This document shows, in pieces, positions 14,564 to 22,061 of a stretch of 32,825 nt of DNA; position 1 is the first letter of the stretch, and each line of letters starts with the position of its first letter. Below the pieces are notes generated by a model. It was given only the letters and a program-made list of their open reading frames with translations, was not told the DNA's origin and ran no database searches. The DNA comes from CAYZPE01 sp046050145 (GTDB taxonomy: Bacteria; Patescibacteriota; Minisyncoccia; Phycocordibacterales; CAYZPE01): positions 1-32,825 of the forward strand of contig JBJOQC010000006.1 of the NCBI GenBank assembly GCA_046050145.1, read 5' to 3'. A program made the translations under genes and the position numbers.

Positions 14564-15361
14564 ATGAATAAGAAACTTATTTTTATACTTCTATTTTTTG
14601 TGATCATTTTTGGTTTAGGTTTTTATTTTTTAGAGGAAGATTCGTATGGTGACGTTGCTTCAAGTGGTGAAATAAGTGAGACATGTAATGCGGTAGGTAT
14701 AGAGCTTCGTGGAACGTTGCTAACATACGTTTCTTCTTCAGGGCACCAGTCTTTTCAAGACGATGTTGTTTCGAGTGAGGAAGTTGTCGGTTATTTATGG
14801 GAAGCTGAAAATGATGATGACATCAAAGCTGTAATTGTGGAAGTTGATTCTGCGGGCGGTGCGCCCGTAGCAGGTGAAGAGATCGCAAATATGATAAAAG
14901 AGATGACGAAGCCAGTCATTGCTGTTATTCGCCAACAGGGCTTGTCGGCATCGTACTGGGCGATTAGTAGTGCAGACAGAATCTTTGCCTCAAGAAATTC
15001 TGATGTGGGGAGTATCGGTGTGACTTCTTCGTACTCAGAAAATATTCTGACAGATAAGCGTTACGTTGAACTGTCGAGTGGAAAATTTAAAGATGCAGGA
15101 GATCCTGACAAAAGACTGACTGAAGAAGAAAAGAGTATTTTTCTTCGAGATATAAAGATTGTTCACGAAAATTTTATTCAAGACGTTGCAAACAATAGAA
15201 ATATTCCTATTGAATCTGTGCGAGTTTTTGCGGATGGATCATCGGTGCTTGGAGAGACTGCAAAGTCGCTTGGTCTTATTGATGAAATTGGAAGTTTGAT
15301 TGATGTTAAAAGATATATAGGTGACTTGATAGGGGAAAAAGCTGATGTGTGTTGGTATTAA
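14564..15361 (+). CDS. sppA: Signal peptide peptidase SppA-type protease (S49)
   Basis: A 265-residue membrane-anchored serine protease of the short SppA form, expected to degrade cleaved signal peptides or misfolded membrane-associated peptides. An N-terminal TM helix (about 4-23) precedes the S49 domain: VIVEVDSAGGAPVAGEEIANMI (91-112), GLSASYWAISSADRIFA (126-142, probable catalytic S130) and SSGKFKDAGDP (171-181, probable general base K176). DVGSIGV follows the Ser motif as in the family. It is 26 nt downstream of the nuclease gene and may have its own -10 box. A 42-residue acidic ORF follows 5 nt after its stop. Confidence 0.85.
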   Translation: MNKKLIFILLFFVIIFGLGFYFLEEDSYGDVASSGEISETCNAVGIELRGTLLTYVSSSGHQSFQDDVVSSEEVVGYLWEAENDDDIKAVIVEVDSAGGAPVAGEEIANMIKEMTKPVIAVIRQQGLSASYWAISSADRIFASRNSDVGSIGVTSSYSENILTDKRYVELSSGKFKDAGDPDKRLTEEEKSIFLRDIKIVHENFIQDVANNRNIPIESVRVFADGSSVLGETAKSLGLIDEIGSLIDVKRYIGDLIGEKADVCWY

Positions 15362-15366
15362 TTAAT

Positions 15367-15495
15367 ATGAAAGAAGAAACAAAAAGATTAATGGATGATC
15401 ATGATATTGACGAAGATACTGCTGAGCAAGCTCAGGAATTTATCGACGAAGGACTGGATGAAGATGAAGCAATTGAGATTGCTGAGAATTTGTAA
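15367..15495 (+). CDS. Small acidic protein of 42 residues, unknown
   Basis: An open frame starting MKEETKRLMDDHDIDEDTAE and ending DEGLDEDEAIEIAENL. It is highly acidic (Asp/Glu about 40 percent) with two helix-forming DEDxA repeats (DIDEDTAEQAQEFIDEG and LDEDEAIEIAENL) that look like a pair of amphipathic helices. It starts 5 nt after the sppA stop and is followed by a good terminator at 15533, so it is the likely last gene of the sppA transcript. I do not recognise the family. Similar tiny acidic ORFs are often missed in annotation. Confidence 0.55.
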   Translation: MKEETKRLMDDHDIDEDTAEQAQEFIDEGLDEDEAIEIAENL

Positions 15496-15532
15496 AAAAG
15501 GCAGAGGGGTAGTCTACAGACTAAAATAAAAC

Positions 15533-15560
15533 AATACGCCACACCTGTGGCGTATTTATT
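15533..15560 (+). terminator. Terminator after the 42-residue ORF
   Basis: A 10-bp stem AATACGCCAC / GTGGCGTATT with an ACCT loop, then TATTTT. Confidence 0.85.
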
Positions 15561-15603
15561 TTGGCTTTACCACTTCACTATTTTTGATAGCTAGAGGATT
15601 AGA

Positions 15604-16083
15604 GTGACTTTAGATGAAAATATGCGAATATATAGATATATGGAATCAGATGGGGTAGAGAATAATAAAAATTTGCTGGATGAAATTGAAAGACGCTTTC
15701 AGTTTACGATTATTGTTAGTTTATTTTTAGATTCTGCATGGAGTCTTTTTTTGAATAAATTTACTATTTTTGTCGGCACGTTTAAAAATACTTCTTTTGT
15801 TGTTTTGGTAGCCTCATATGTTTTTTTAAGTTATCTTATTTTTGAGGTCTTTAAAAAGAAGTTAAGAAATAAGATATTAAATTTTATTAGTAGTATTTTA
15901 CTTGTATTTTCTTTTTGTTTAATTGTTGTTATCGGATTTTCTCCAAATCAAAATATGGTTGAAGCTTTTAATTGGTATTACTTTACTTCATCTTTCGCAC
16001 TTTTAGGAATCATGTTTCTTCCACTGTCTGTTATTTTTCTAACTGTGGGTGGAAACTTATATGCTTGGCTCAAGCGTTCCTAA
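15604..16083 (+). CDS. Small integral membrane protein, unknown
   Basis: A 159-residue product with a GTG start (15604); an internal ATG at 15622 is an alternative. After an N-terminal cytosolic part with LDEIERRFQ come about four hydrophobic segments (around FTIIVSLFLDSAWSLFL, FVVLVASYVFLSYLIF, ILNFISSILLVFSFCLIVVIG and SFALLGIMFLPLSVIFLTVGG). No catalytic motif is seen. It sits alone between two terminators, just downstream of the defence cluster, and it is very AT-rich. Function unknown. Confidence 0.6.
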   Translation: MTLDENMRIYRYMESDGVENNKNLLDEIERRFQFTIIVSLFLDSAWSLFLNKFTIFVGTFKNTSFVVLVASYVFLSYLIFEVFKKKLRNKILNFISSILLVFSFCLIVVIGFSPNQNMVEAFNWYYFTSSFALLGIMFLPLSVIFLTVGGNLYAWLKRS

Positions 16084-16100
16084 TAATAAATTCTGTTTTT

Positions 16101-16109
16101 TGCTATAAT
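16101..16109 (+). promoter_or_regulatory. Extended -10 promoter of the coiled-coil gene
   Basis: TGC followed by a perfect TATAAT (16104-16109). No good -35 is seen. It gives a leader of about 20 nt to the ATG at 16137. Confidence 0.6.
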
Positions 16110-16136
16110 AACCTTGTTATTAAATAACTAAAAAAT

Positions 16137-16496
16137 ATGTCAGCAGATATATCACAACAGATTAAGGAGTTCAATCAGAATCTTCAAAGACATCAACAGG
16201 AAGCAAAACAAAAACTTGATAGAGCAGAAGTTTTAAAAGGGGACATACAAAAATTAGATGAACTGAAGAAAAATGCGTCAAAATTAGATATCGATATTTC
16301 TGCAAAGAAACAAGAAATAAAAAAATTAGAGGAATTAAAGAAAGATGCTTCGAAATTGGACTCGGAGATTTCTACAAAGAAAAGAGAAGAAGATAAACTT
16401 GTTGGTGAGGTTAAAGAGATCATGCGGGACGAAGATAAGATTAAAAATGAGCTTAGAGAATTAGAACAGACATTAAAATCAATGCAGAAGAAGTAG
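16137..16496 (+). CDS. Coiled-coil protein with internal tandem repeat
   Basis: A 119-residue, highly charged, almost wholly alpha-helical protein predicted by eye to form a coiled coil. It lacks a signal peptide or TM segment. Residues about 37-84 consist of two 24-residue repeats (IQKLDELKKNASKLDIDISA... and IKKLEELKKDASKLDSEIST...) in heptad register, pointing to an internal duplication. No enzyme motif. It may be a cytosolic structural or scaffolding protein. It has its own extended -10 promoter and a shared bidirectional terminator with convergent trxB. Confidence 0.7.
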   Translation: MSADISQQIKEFNQNLQRHQQEAKQKLDRAEVLKGDIQKLDELKKNASKLDIDISAKKQEIKKLEELKKDASKLDSEISTKKREEDKLVGEVKEIMRDEDKIKNELRELEQTLKSMQKK

Positions 16497-16508
16497 AGAA
16501 AATAAAAA

Positions 16509-16544
16509 AACAGCCCGCACACGGTGTGTGCAGGCTGTTTTTTT
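16509..16544. terminator. Bidirectional terminator between the coiled-coil gene and trxB
   Basis: AACAGCC (16509-16515) pairs with GGCTGTT (16533-16539), and GCACAC with GTGTGC inside, separated by one mismatch. There is an A-run before and a T-run after, so it works for both convergent genes. Confidence 0.85.
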
Positions 16545-16552
16545 GTGTGTAT

Positions 16553-17473
16553 TTATCGAGCGTGGAGATGGACGTATATATCTTCGAGGGCTTTTACCGC
16601 ATCTCCTGCGGCGATATTATTTTGGTGATAGAGTCCATCGGTACAATCTCCAGCTGCCCATATGCCAGTAGTTTTTGTTTGCTGATTACGTGGATCAACC
16701 TTGATTTGTCCAATTTCATTTTGCTCTACAATGCTTTTAACAAAAGAAGTTGTAGGAATGAGTCCAACCTCAACAAAGATTGCAGGTGCAATAATTTCTT
16801 TCTCTTCCCCAGTTTTTGCATCTTTATAAAAAATACCTGTGACGAATTTTTCACCCACCACTTTAGTTGGGACAGCATTTTTAAGTGCCTTTATGTTTGG
16901 GTGTGAGAGTACCTTTTCTACAGTTACAGGATCTGCTCTGAAAGTATCACTTCGATTAAGAAGGGTAACGCTCTTTGCATAGGCAAGAAGTTGAGCTGCA
17001 GTTTCAAATGCAGCATTGCCTCCACCGACTACTACCATATCAAGCCCCACAAAGAGTGGGCCGTCGCACGAAGCGCAGTAGGTGAGTCCTTTGTGTTCAT
17101 ATTCTTTTGCGCCTGGTATATCTAGTGTGCGACGAGTGCTTCCAGTCGTTACAAGTACTGTTTTTGCTGCATATGAGTTTTTGTCGGTTTTGATAGTAAA
17201 ATTACCTTCAGTCCCTGAAACTTCTTTTACATATTCACCCTTTTTAATATCTACAATATCACTTGCATATGCTTTGAGATGATTCTCAAGGGAGCTTGCA
17301 AGATCATTTCCTTTTATTGAAATAGTACCAATCCAGTTTTGTATGTCTTCGGATACGATGCTCTGACCTCCAAAGTCAGGGGTTATAAAAACAGTCTTAA
17401 GTTTTTTTCGAGAAGCGTAGACTCCCGCTGCTACTCCTCCGGGGCCACCGCCGATAATTGCTAGGTCGTACAT
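16553..17473 (-). CDS. trxB: Thioredoxin reductase-like flavoprotein
   Basis: A 306-residue FAD-dependent pyridine nucleotide-disulfide oxidoreductase that would reduce thioredoxin in the cytosol. FAD site IIGGGPGGVAAGVYASRK (6-23), redox pair CASC (133-136), nucleotide-binding GGGNAAFETA (150-159) and the C-terminal FAD motif GIWAAGDCTDG. The NADPH-specifying HRRxxFRA motif of typical TrxB is NRSDTFRA here (173-180), so it may prefer NADH or another donor. Its length matches low-molecular-weight TrxB. It lies downstream of ftsZ on the same strand, after 115 bp carrying heptad repeats. Confidence 0.9.
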   Translation of the reverse strand: MYDLAIIGGGPGGVAAGVYASRKKLKTVFITPDFGGQSIVSEDIQNWIGTISIKGNDLASSLENHLKAYASDIVDIKKGEYVKEVSGTEGNFTIKTDKNSYAAKTVLVTTGSTRRTLDIPGAKEYEHKGLTYCASCDGPLFVGLDMVVVGGGNAAFETAAQLLAYAKSVTLLNRSDTFRADPVTVEKVLSHPNIKALKNAVPTKVVGEKFVTGIFYKDAKTGEEKEIIAPAIFVEVGLIPTTSFVKSIVEQNEIGQIKVDPRNQQTKTTGIWAAGDCTDGLYHQNNIAAGDAVKALEDIYVHLHAR

Positions 17474-17485
17474 GATTTTTAGGTT

Positions 17486-17592
17486 TTAGCTATTAGCTGT
17501 TAGCTTCTAATATAAGAATACAATACATAATAACAGAAACTGTTTTTCTTTAAAATTTTCCTAAAAGCAAACAGCTGTAAGCTAAAAGCTAT
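17486..17592. repeat. Inverted pair of 7-nt-periodic TTAGCTN repeats
   Basis: Three heptads TTAGCTA, TTAGCTG, TTAGCTT run at 17486-17506, with AGCT at 17488, 17495 and 17502. A complementary set follows at 17572-17592 (AGCT at 17573, 17580 and 17587), again every 7 nt. The two sets are about 65 bp apart and face each other. The last unit overlaps the ftsZ stop codon. It could form a cruciform or RNA stem, or serve as a protein site. Confidence 0.55.
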
Positions 17593-18740
17593 TTGAGTTT
17601 TGATCTTCGGAGAAAGGCTGGTACGGCGCCCCAGTCATCATCACTATCTTCGATTATAGGTTTCTTTTCCGCCTCTACTTTTTCTCGTTGAATAGATGGT
17701 TGTGCTGGTACTGAGTTGTAGATTTTTCCAGCAGGTTCAGGGCGTTGTATTTCTCCCACACCCATTACTTTTCTTTCTGACTGACCTTCAGGAAAACCAG
17801 ATGCGATAACTGTAATTTTAATTTCTCCTTTTTTAAGACGGTCACTTCGAACAGTACCAAAAATAATTTTGGCATTTGGATCAACAGATTCAGTGATAAC
17901 CTTTGCAGCATCCTGTATTTCAAACATGGTGATATCGTCACCTCCAGCAATAGAGAAGAGTACTCCTTTTGCTCCAGCGATAGAGACTTCGAGAAGGGGA
18001 GAGTTGATCGCTTGTTTCGCAGCTTCGATAGCTCTATTTTCACCTGTAGCAGAACCAATACCCATCAAAGCTGAACCTGCATTTTCCATAACAGCTCGGA
18101 TGTCGGCGAAGTCGATGTTGATAATACCTGGAGTAGTAATGAGGTCTGAAATACCCTCAACAGCATTTTTCAAAACATCGTCACAAATAGCAAATGCGTT
18201 TTTTGCAGTAGTTCCCTTATCAATATTTGCGAGAAGTCTATCGTTTGGTACTACGATGATTGCATCAACTGATTTACGAAGCTCTTCGAGCGCTTGTTCA
18301 GCAATACGAAGACGTTGCTGTCCTTCAAAGAAGAACGGTTTAGTTGTTACGGCAACAGTAAGTGAGCCAAGTTCCTTTGCGATCTGAGCAATTTTTGGAG
18401 CGGCTCCTGAGAATGTTCCACCTCCACAACCTCCAGCAATAAAAACCATATCAGAACCTTTGATTGCCTCTTGGATTTCTTCTTGTGTTTCTTCCACGGC
18501 ACGGCGGCCCATATCAGGGTTCATTCCTGTACCAAGTCCTCGAGTGAGGTTTTTACCAATATGAATTTTTTTCTTAGCGAGAGAGTGGTGAAGGTCCTGA
18601 GCGTCAGTATTGATCGCAATAAAATCAACACCCTTCACTTTTGAGTTGATCATGTGGTTGATCGCATTCTTACCTGATCCGCCGATTCCGGTGACCTTGA
18701 TTCGTGCAAATGCTTCTACTTCTGGTTTGATTTGGGGCAT
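17589..18740 (-). CDS. ftsZ: Cell division protein FtsZ
   Basis: A 383-residue tubulin-like GTPase that forms the division ring. N-terminal nucleotide loop VTGIGGSGKNAINHMI (16-31), GTP signature region GGCGGGTFSGAAP (103-115), T7 catalytic loop NIDFADIRAVM (208-218), and a C-terminal conserved peptide DWGAVPAFLRRSKLK that would bind FtsA or other tethers. The signature deviates from the usual GGGTGTG: residues 106-112 are GGGTFSG. It is downstream of ftsA but separated by a terminator, and it has its own extended -10 promoter (18774-18782). The start MPQIKPEVEAFARIKV fits the family and that promoter. Confidence 0.95.
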   Translation of the reverse strand: MPQIKPEVEAFARIKVTGIGGSGKNAINHMINSKVKGVDFIAINTDAQDLHHSLAKKKIHIGKNLTRGLGTGMNPDMGRRAVEETQEEIQEAIKGSDMVFIAGGCGGGTFSGAAPKIAQIAKELGSLTVAVTTKPFFFEGQQRLRIAEQALEELRKSVDAIIVVPNDRLLANIDKGTTAKNAFAICDDVLKNAVEGISDLITTPGIINIDFADIRAVMENAGSALMGIGSATGENRAIEAAKQAINSPLLEVSIAGAKGVLFSIAGGDDITMFEIQDAAKVITESVDPNAKIIFGTVRSDRLKKGEIKITVIASGFPEGQSERKVMGVGEIQRPEPAGKIYNSVPAQPSIQREKVEAEKKPIIEDSDDDWGAVPAFLRRSKLK

Positions 18741-18773
18741 ACGGGTTTTTCTATCTATTCTTAGGTTTGAACA

Positions 18774-18782
18774 ATCATATCA
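18774..18782 (-). promoter_or_regulatory. ftsZ extended -10 promoter
   Basis: On the minus strand, TGA followed by TATGAT (-10 at 18774-18779). It gives a leader of about 27 nt without a Shine-Dalgarno. Confidence 0.5.
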
Positions 18783-18792
18783 GAAAAGAATT

Positions 18793-18821
18793 TAAAAAAG
18801 AAACACCTTGTTTAAGGCGTT
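18793..18821 (-). terminator. Terminator between ftsA and ftsZ
   Basis: On the minus strand, AACGCCTT / AAGGTGTT pair over 8 bp (one G-U) with an AAAC loop, followed by a T-rich tail. It would uncouple ftsZ expression from ftsA. Confidence 0.65.
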
Positions 18822-18855
18822 TTTTTGTAGTCTATTTATTTTTAAGAATGGAGTA

Positions 18856-20040
18856 CTAAGGTAAGAATTTTTTTATGAATCCCCAGATTTTTTCTCCAAA
18901 ACCTCGGGCAAAATGTTTAATTCCAAGACTTGTTTGATCTTTTGAGCTAATGCCAAGTATGCAAAGACCATAGGCTACTGACCATGTTGAATCTTTGATT
19001 TGATTTTTAGAACTGTCTCGTACTTGAATACTTGCAATTCGAGAGGGGAGTTTAAGGTATGTTTTTGCTATATCTTCAATACTTCCAATACCAGATCCTC
19101 CTCCAGTAATGACGATACCAGCAGGGAGGAGTCCACTTCGTCCTATTTTTTTGAGATGTGCTTCGATAAGTTCAAACATATCACGTAAACGTCCACCGAT
19201 TATTTCTTCTAGTTTTTTACGCGAATAAGAAGTGCCCGAAAGAGATCCTGTTTTTATTCCCTCTGCTTCGTCTAGTGGAATTTTAAAACCAAGCGCAATA
19301 TCGTTTGTGATGTCAGTTGAACCCATAGGGAATACTTCAAGTGAAATTGGGATATTGTTTTCAAATACAACGATTGAGATTGTTTCCGCACCAATATTTG
19401 CAAGGACACAACCTGCAATTTTTTGAGTTTTAGAGAGGGTAACAAAGCTTGCAGCAATAGGAGAAGCAATAACATCAGCAACTTCAACACCCACATCTTC
19501 TACGGCTTGAATAAGATCGTTTACATGATGTTCGAGGGCACTTATAAATAAGGCTTGAACTTCAAGTTTTGTACCTCGCATACCAATAGGTTTACCTCCA
19601 AGTATTGGCTTTCCGTCTATTTTATAAGAGATCGGTATCGCGTGAATTGTTTTGCGGTTGAGTGAAAGTGCAGGAGGAACTTCGTGTTCACACATTTCCA
19701 TCACTTTCTCCATATCAAGCTCTGAGACTTGAGAATCCGCACGAGAAATAATAACTGAACCTTGAGAAGTGTTGCCCGAAAGTCCAATACCTCCAACAGA
19801 AATAAAAGCACGTTTTATTTTTACACCACTTGATTTTTCAGCTTGTGAAATAGCGCTCGAAAGACTCTTTAATGCATCAGATGGATTGATGATGTATCCA
19901 TGACGAAGGCCTTTTGACTCAGCGAAACCGGAGCCTATAATGCGTGGCAAAAAACGATCATTTTCTTTGACGCTTTCTGCGACAAGAACTTTGATCTGGT
20001 ATGTTCCAATATCTATACCTACAGTGATGTTTCGTGCCAT
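18856..20040 (-). CDS. ftsA: Cell division protein FtsA
   Basis: A 394-residue actin-like ATPase that links FtsZ filaments to the membrane. The N-terminal phosphate-1 motif ITVGIDIGTYQIKVLVAES, the SHS2/1C insertion (FISVGGIGLSGNTSQGSV..), CVLANIGAETISIVVFENN (phosphate-2) and IVITGGGSGIGSIEDIA (adenosine motif) are in order. The C-terminal amphipathic helix FGEKIWGFIKKFLP is the membrane-targeting tail. The start at 20040 (MARNITVGIDIGTY) is chosen over a longer frame whose extra 31 residues are Cys-rich and unlike FtsA. It is upstream of ftsZ on the same strand. Confidence 0.95.
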   Translation of the reverse strand: MARNITVGIDIGTYQIKVLVAESVKENDRFLPRIIGSGFAESKGLRHGYIINPSDALKSLSSAISQAEKSSGVKIKRAFISVGGIGLSGNTSQGSVIISRADSQVSELDMEKVMEMCEHEVPPALSLNRKTIHAIPISYKIDGKPILGGKPIGMRGTKLEVQALFISALEHHVNDLIQAVEDVGVEVADVIASPIAASFVTLSKTQKIAGCVLANIGAETISIVVFENNIPISLEVFPMGSTDITNDIALGFKIPLDEAEGIKTGSLSGTSYSRKKLEEIIGGRLRDMFELIEAHLKKIGRSGLLPAGIVITGGGSGIGSIEDIAKTYLKLPSRIASIQVRDSSKNQIKDSTWSVAYGLCILGISSKDQTSLGIKHFARGFGEKIWGFIKKFLP

Positions 20041-20121
20041 GAGAAATAAAAAGCAAATGCAATGCTTGATGCAATCTATTGTACTACAACAGTACTCTTT
20101 TTTCTGTGCACAGTTTTGTAA

Positions 20122-20155
20122 AAAATAAACCACCCTCTTTTGAGGGTGGTTTATT
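20122..20155. terminator. Terminator after ybeY
   Basis: A perfect 15-bp stem AAATAAACCACCCTC / GAGGGTGGTTTATTT with a TTTT loop, placed 12 nt after the ybeY stop on the minus strand. Confidence 0.85.
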
Positions 20156-20166
20156 TGAGAAAAGTA

Positions 20167-20553
20167 TTAGAGATTAAACTTTTTTCGAGTTTCTTCTTCA
20201 AGTCTATCCATTTCATCACTGTGATCGTGACCTTTGAGGTGGTAGAGTCCGTGCACATAGAGTAGTCCTATAAAATCTTCGAAAGTCTTGTCCCATTCCT
20301 TGGCTTCTTCAAGTGCTTTTTTTGGATTTATAAAAATTTCTCCAGAATGTTCGTCCAAAGGGAAGGAAAGTACATTTGTTGGTTTATTTTTTCCTCGATA
20401 AGAAAAGTTTAGTTTTTTAGAAGTGGTGTCTCCTACAAAAACAAGACTCAGTTCATAGTCAGCACCAAGAACTTCATTTTTTATATCGACAAAAGGCAAG
20501 CTTGGGAGCTTGCCTTTTGTTTTATTTGTTATTTCTAGATTCCCTTCATTCAT
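20167..20553 (-). CDS. ybeY: Endoribonuclease YbeY (rRNA maturation)
   Basis: A 128-residue zinc-dependent endoribonuclease involved in 16S rRNA 3' maturation and ribosome quality control. The zinc site HGLYHLKGHDH (101-111) provides His101, His105 and His111, matching HGxLHLxGYDH. The upstream TNVLSFPLDEHSGEIFINP (59-77) corresponds to the conserved TDVLSFP...GDI-I block. It is somewhat shorter than the usual 150-odd residues. It starts 3 nt after the bS21-like gene, so the two are cotranscribed. Confidence 0.92.
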   Translation of the reverse strand: MNEGNLEITNKTKGKLPSLPFVDIKNEVLGADYELSLVFVGDTTSKKLNFSYRGKNKPTNVLSFPLDEHSGEIFINPKKALEEAKEWDKTFEDFIGLLYVHGLYHLKGHDHSDEMDRLEEETRKKFNL

Positions 20554-20556
20554 GTG

Positions 20557-20817
20557 CTATTTCTTTCTCTTTCCTTTTGCTTCAAGAGCAGGATCAGCCA
20601 TTTTTCCGAGTTTGATAAGGTCATCAATACGTGCCTTTTCTGTAAGTCGAGCAAGTTTCTTATTTCGACGAACATTTTCAGACTTGATTCGAGTGTGATA
20701 ACGAATACCACGTACTCGAGGGAGAACTCCTGAGCCTTGAACACGCTTTGTAAAGCGTCTCAAAATACTGAGACTTGTTTCGTTGTTATTTCTGTTTATT
20801 TCTACATTTACTGACAT
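20557..20817 (-). CDS. rpsU: bS21-like ribosomal protein
   Basis: An 86-residue, very basic protein. The start SVNVEINRNNNETSLSILRR (2-21) and FTKRVQGSGVLPRVRGIRY followed by an Arg/Lys-rich helix resemble small-subunit protein S21, whose core is VxVxxNESxxxALRRFKR..G.L..R.R. It differs from standard bS21 in length (60-70 residues are usual) and in a C-terminal LIKLGKMADPALEAKGKRKK tail. It would sit on the 30S near the anti-Shine-Dalgarno. It is cotranscribed with ybeY. The call rests on the N-terminal pattern and the basic tail. Confidence 0.65.
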   Translation of the reverse strand: MSVNVEINRNNNETSLSILRRFTKRVQGSGVLPRVRGIRYHTRIKSENVRRNKKLARLTEKARIDDLIKLGKMADPALEAKGKRKK

Positions 20818-20874
20818 AGTGGCTAATATACTAACATAAGGGTTTTATATCTGCAATACAGGGCTTTTTGAGCC

Positions 20875-22047
20875 TTACATACTGCTTTTTTCGTGTATTC
20901 TGATGAGGTAATGAGGTAAATCCTCTAGAGTGACAGTTTCTTGCGCACGAGTCTCTGCGTCTCGTACCACAACACTATTTTCCATAGCTTCTTTCTGTCC
21001 CATAATAATCACAAAAGGGAGGTTCATGTGTTCGGCTGAAGATATTTGACCGGTTATTTTGTCTCGCGCAAGAGCATGAAGTATTGGTATGCCCCACTTA
21101 CGTAGATTTTCTATAACAGTAAGACTTTTTAGTTTTGCTTCGAAACCAAGTTGTATAAAGTAGAACTGTGCAGGTTTTGGTTTTTTTAATTTAATTTTAC
21201 TCTTAAGTCGTTTATAGGCGCATGAAAGTCCAACTGCAGGAACGTCTTTTTTGTATCCAAGACGGCGAGATAAAGGGTTGTATCGAAAACCAAAACCACA
21301 GACAAAATCTTTTTCGTCACCAGGTTCCTTTGTTTTAAGTTCAAAGAGTGTTTGAGCAAAACATTCTTTGTGTCCAAAGAGTGTTTGGTCAATGGTGTAA
21401 GGAATATTGATTGTTTCTATAAACTCAAGTACTTCTTTGAAGTGATTTCGAGCATGTTCAGAGAGAAAACCAAGAGAGCGTGGCGCATCGTGTTGTATTG
21501 CTTGGCAGACTTCATCATTACAGGTGTGGGTGATTGGATTTTTCCTGATATGGTCTTTGCACGCGTGGGGAAGTTCGGCTATTTTCTTTTTATAATAATT
21601 CCAAATGTCTCGCTCGAATCGTTGTGCAGAGTCACGGTCTCCAATACTGTTGAGTGTTACTGAAAAATCAAGATATCCTTCTTCTTCAAGAATAGCTCGG
21701 CTTGTTTTTATGAGGAGCGCTTCAGCAATGCTTCGTGTGGTGCCTATAATATCCAGAGAAAATTCAATAGTCTCTTTTTTCTGAGCTATTCGAGACAAAA
21801 CCATTGTTGGTTGTGACATGATCACTGACTCTTTTCCAAAGGCACGGAGGAGTGCAATTTTTTCATCTACTTTAAAAAGTGGAGCGTGGCTTGTAGTGTG
21901 CGACTTTCGTTCAAAAGGATTCTGTTTGAGTACATTTTTTACATGAAGAGCGTCATCTTTTGAGAGTGGTGGTATGTCAACAAACTTAAATCCGTAATAG
22001 GAGGCGATTTGAGCCACATGATCCCATTCGTGAACAGTTTTTTTCAT
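20875..22047 (-). CDS. Divergent histidyl-tRNA synthetase-like protein
   Basis: A 390-residue class II aaRS-like protein. It shows HisRS-type blocks: EFSLDIIGTTRSIAEALLIKTS (about 95-117), VTLNSIGDRDSAQRF, GFGFRYNPLSRRLGYKKDVPAVGLS (in place of GGRYDGL...PAVGFA), and a C-terminal HGTP-type anticodon-binding domain (from FYFIQLGFEAKLKS to the end). However, the motif 2 stretch FRYERPQxGRxREF is largely missing, and the His-binding RGLDYYTGTVFE is replaced by DQTLFGHKECFAQTLFEL. It is either a fast-evolving HisRS or a non-catalytic paralogue like HisZ. No histidine biosynthesis genes are nearby. It lies 14 nt after lepB on the same strand. Confidence 0.65.
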   Translation of the reverse strand: MKKTVHEWDHVAQIASYYGFKFVDIPPLSKDDALHVKNVLKQNPFERKSHTTSHAPLFKVDEKIALLRAFGKESVIMSQPTMVLSRIAQKKETIEFSLDIIGTTRSIAEALLIKTSRAILEEEGYLDFSVTLNSIGDRDSAQRFERDIWNYYKKKIAELPHACKDHIRKNPITHTCNDEVCQAIQHDAPRSLGFLSEHARNHFKEVLEFIETINIPYTIDQTLFGHKECFAQTLFELKTKEPGDEKDFVCGFGFRYNPLSRRLGYKKDVPAVGLSCAYKRLKSKIKLKKPKPAQFYFIQLGFEAKLKSLTVIENLRKWGIPILHALARDKITGQISSAEHMNLPFVIIMGQKEAMENSVVVRDAETRAQETVTLEDLPHYLIRIHEKSSM

Positions 22048-22061
22048 GATTATGTGTGAAA

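Noticed and set aside
16526..16906. + strand frame antisense to trxB
   Set aside because: trxB on the minus strand has all the FAD and redox motifs; the + frame has no domain features.
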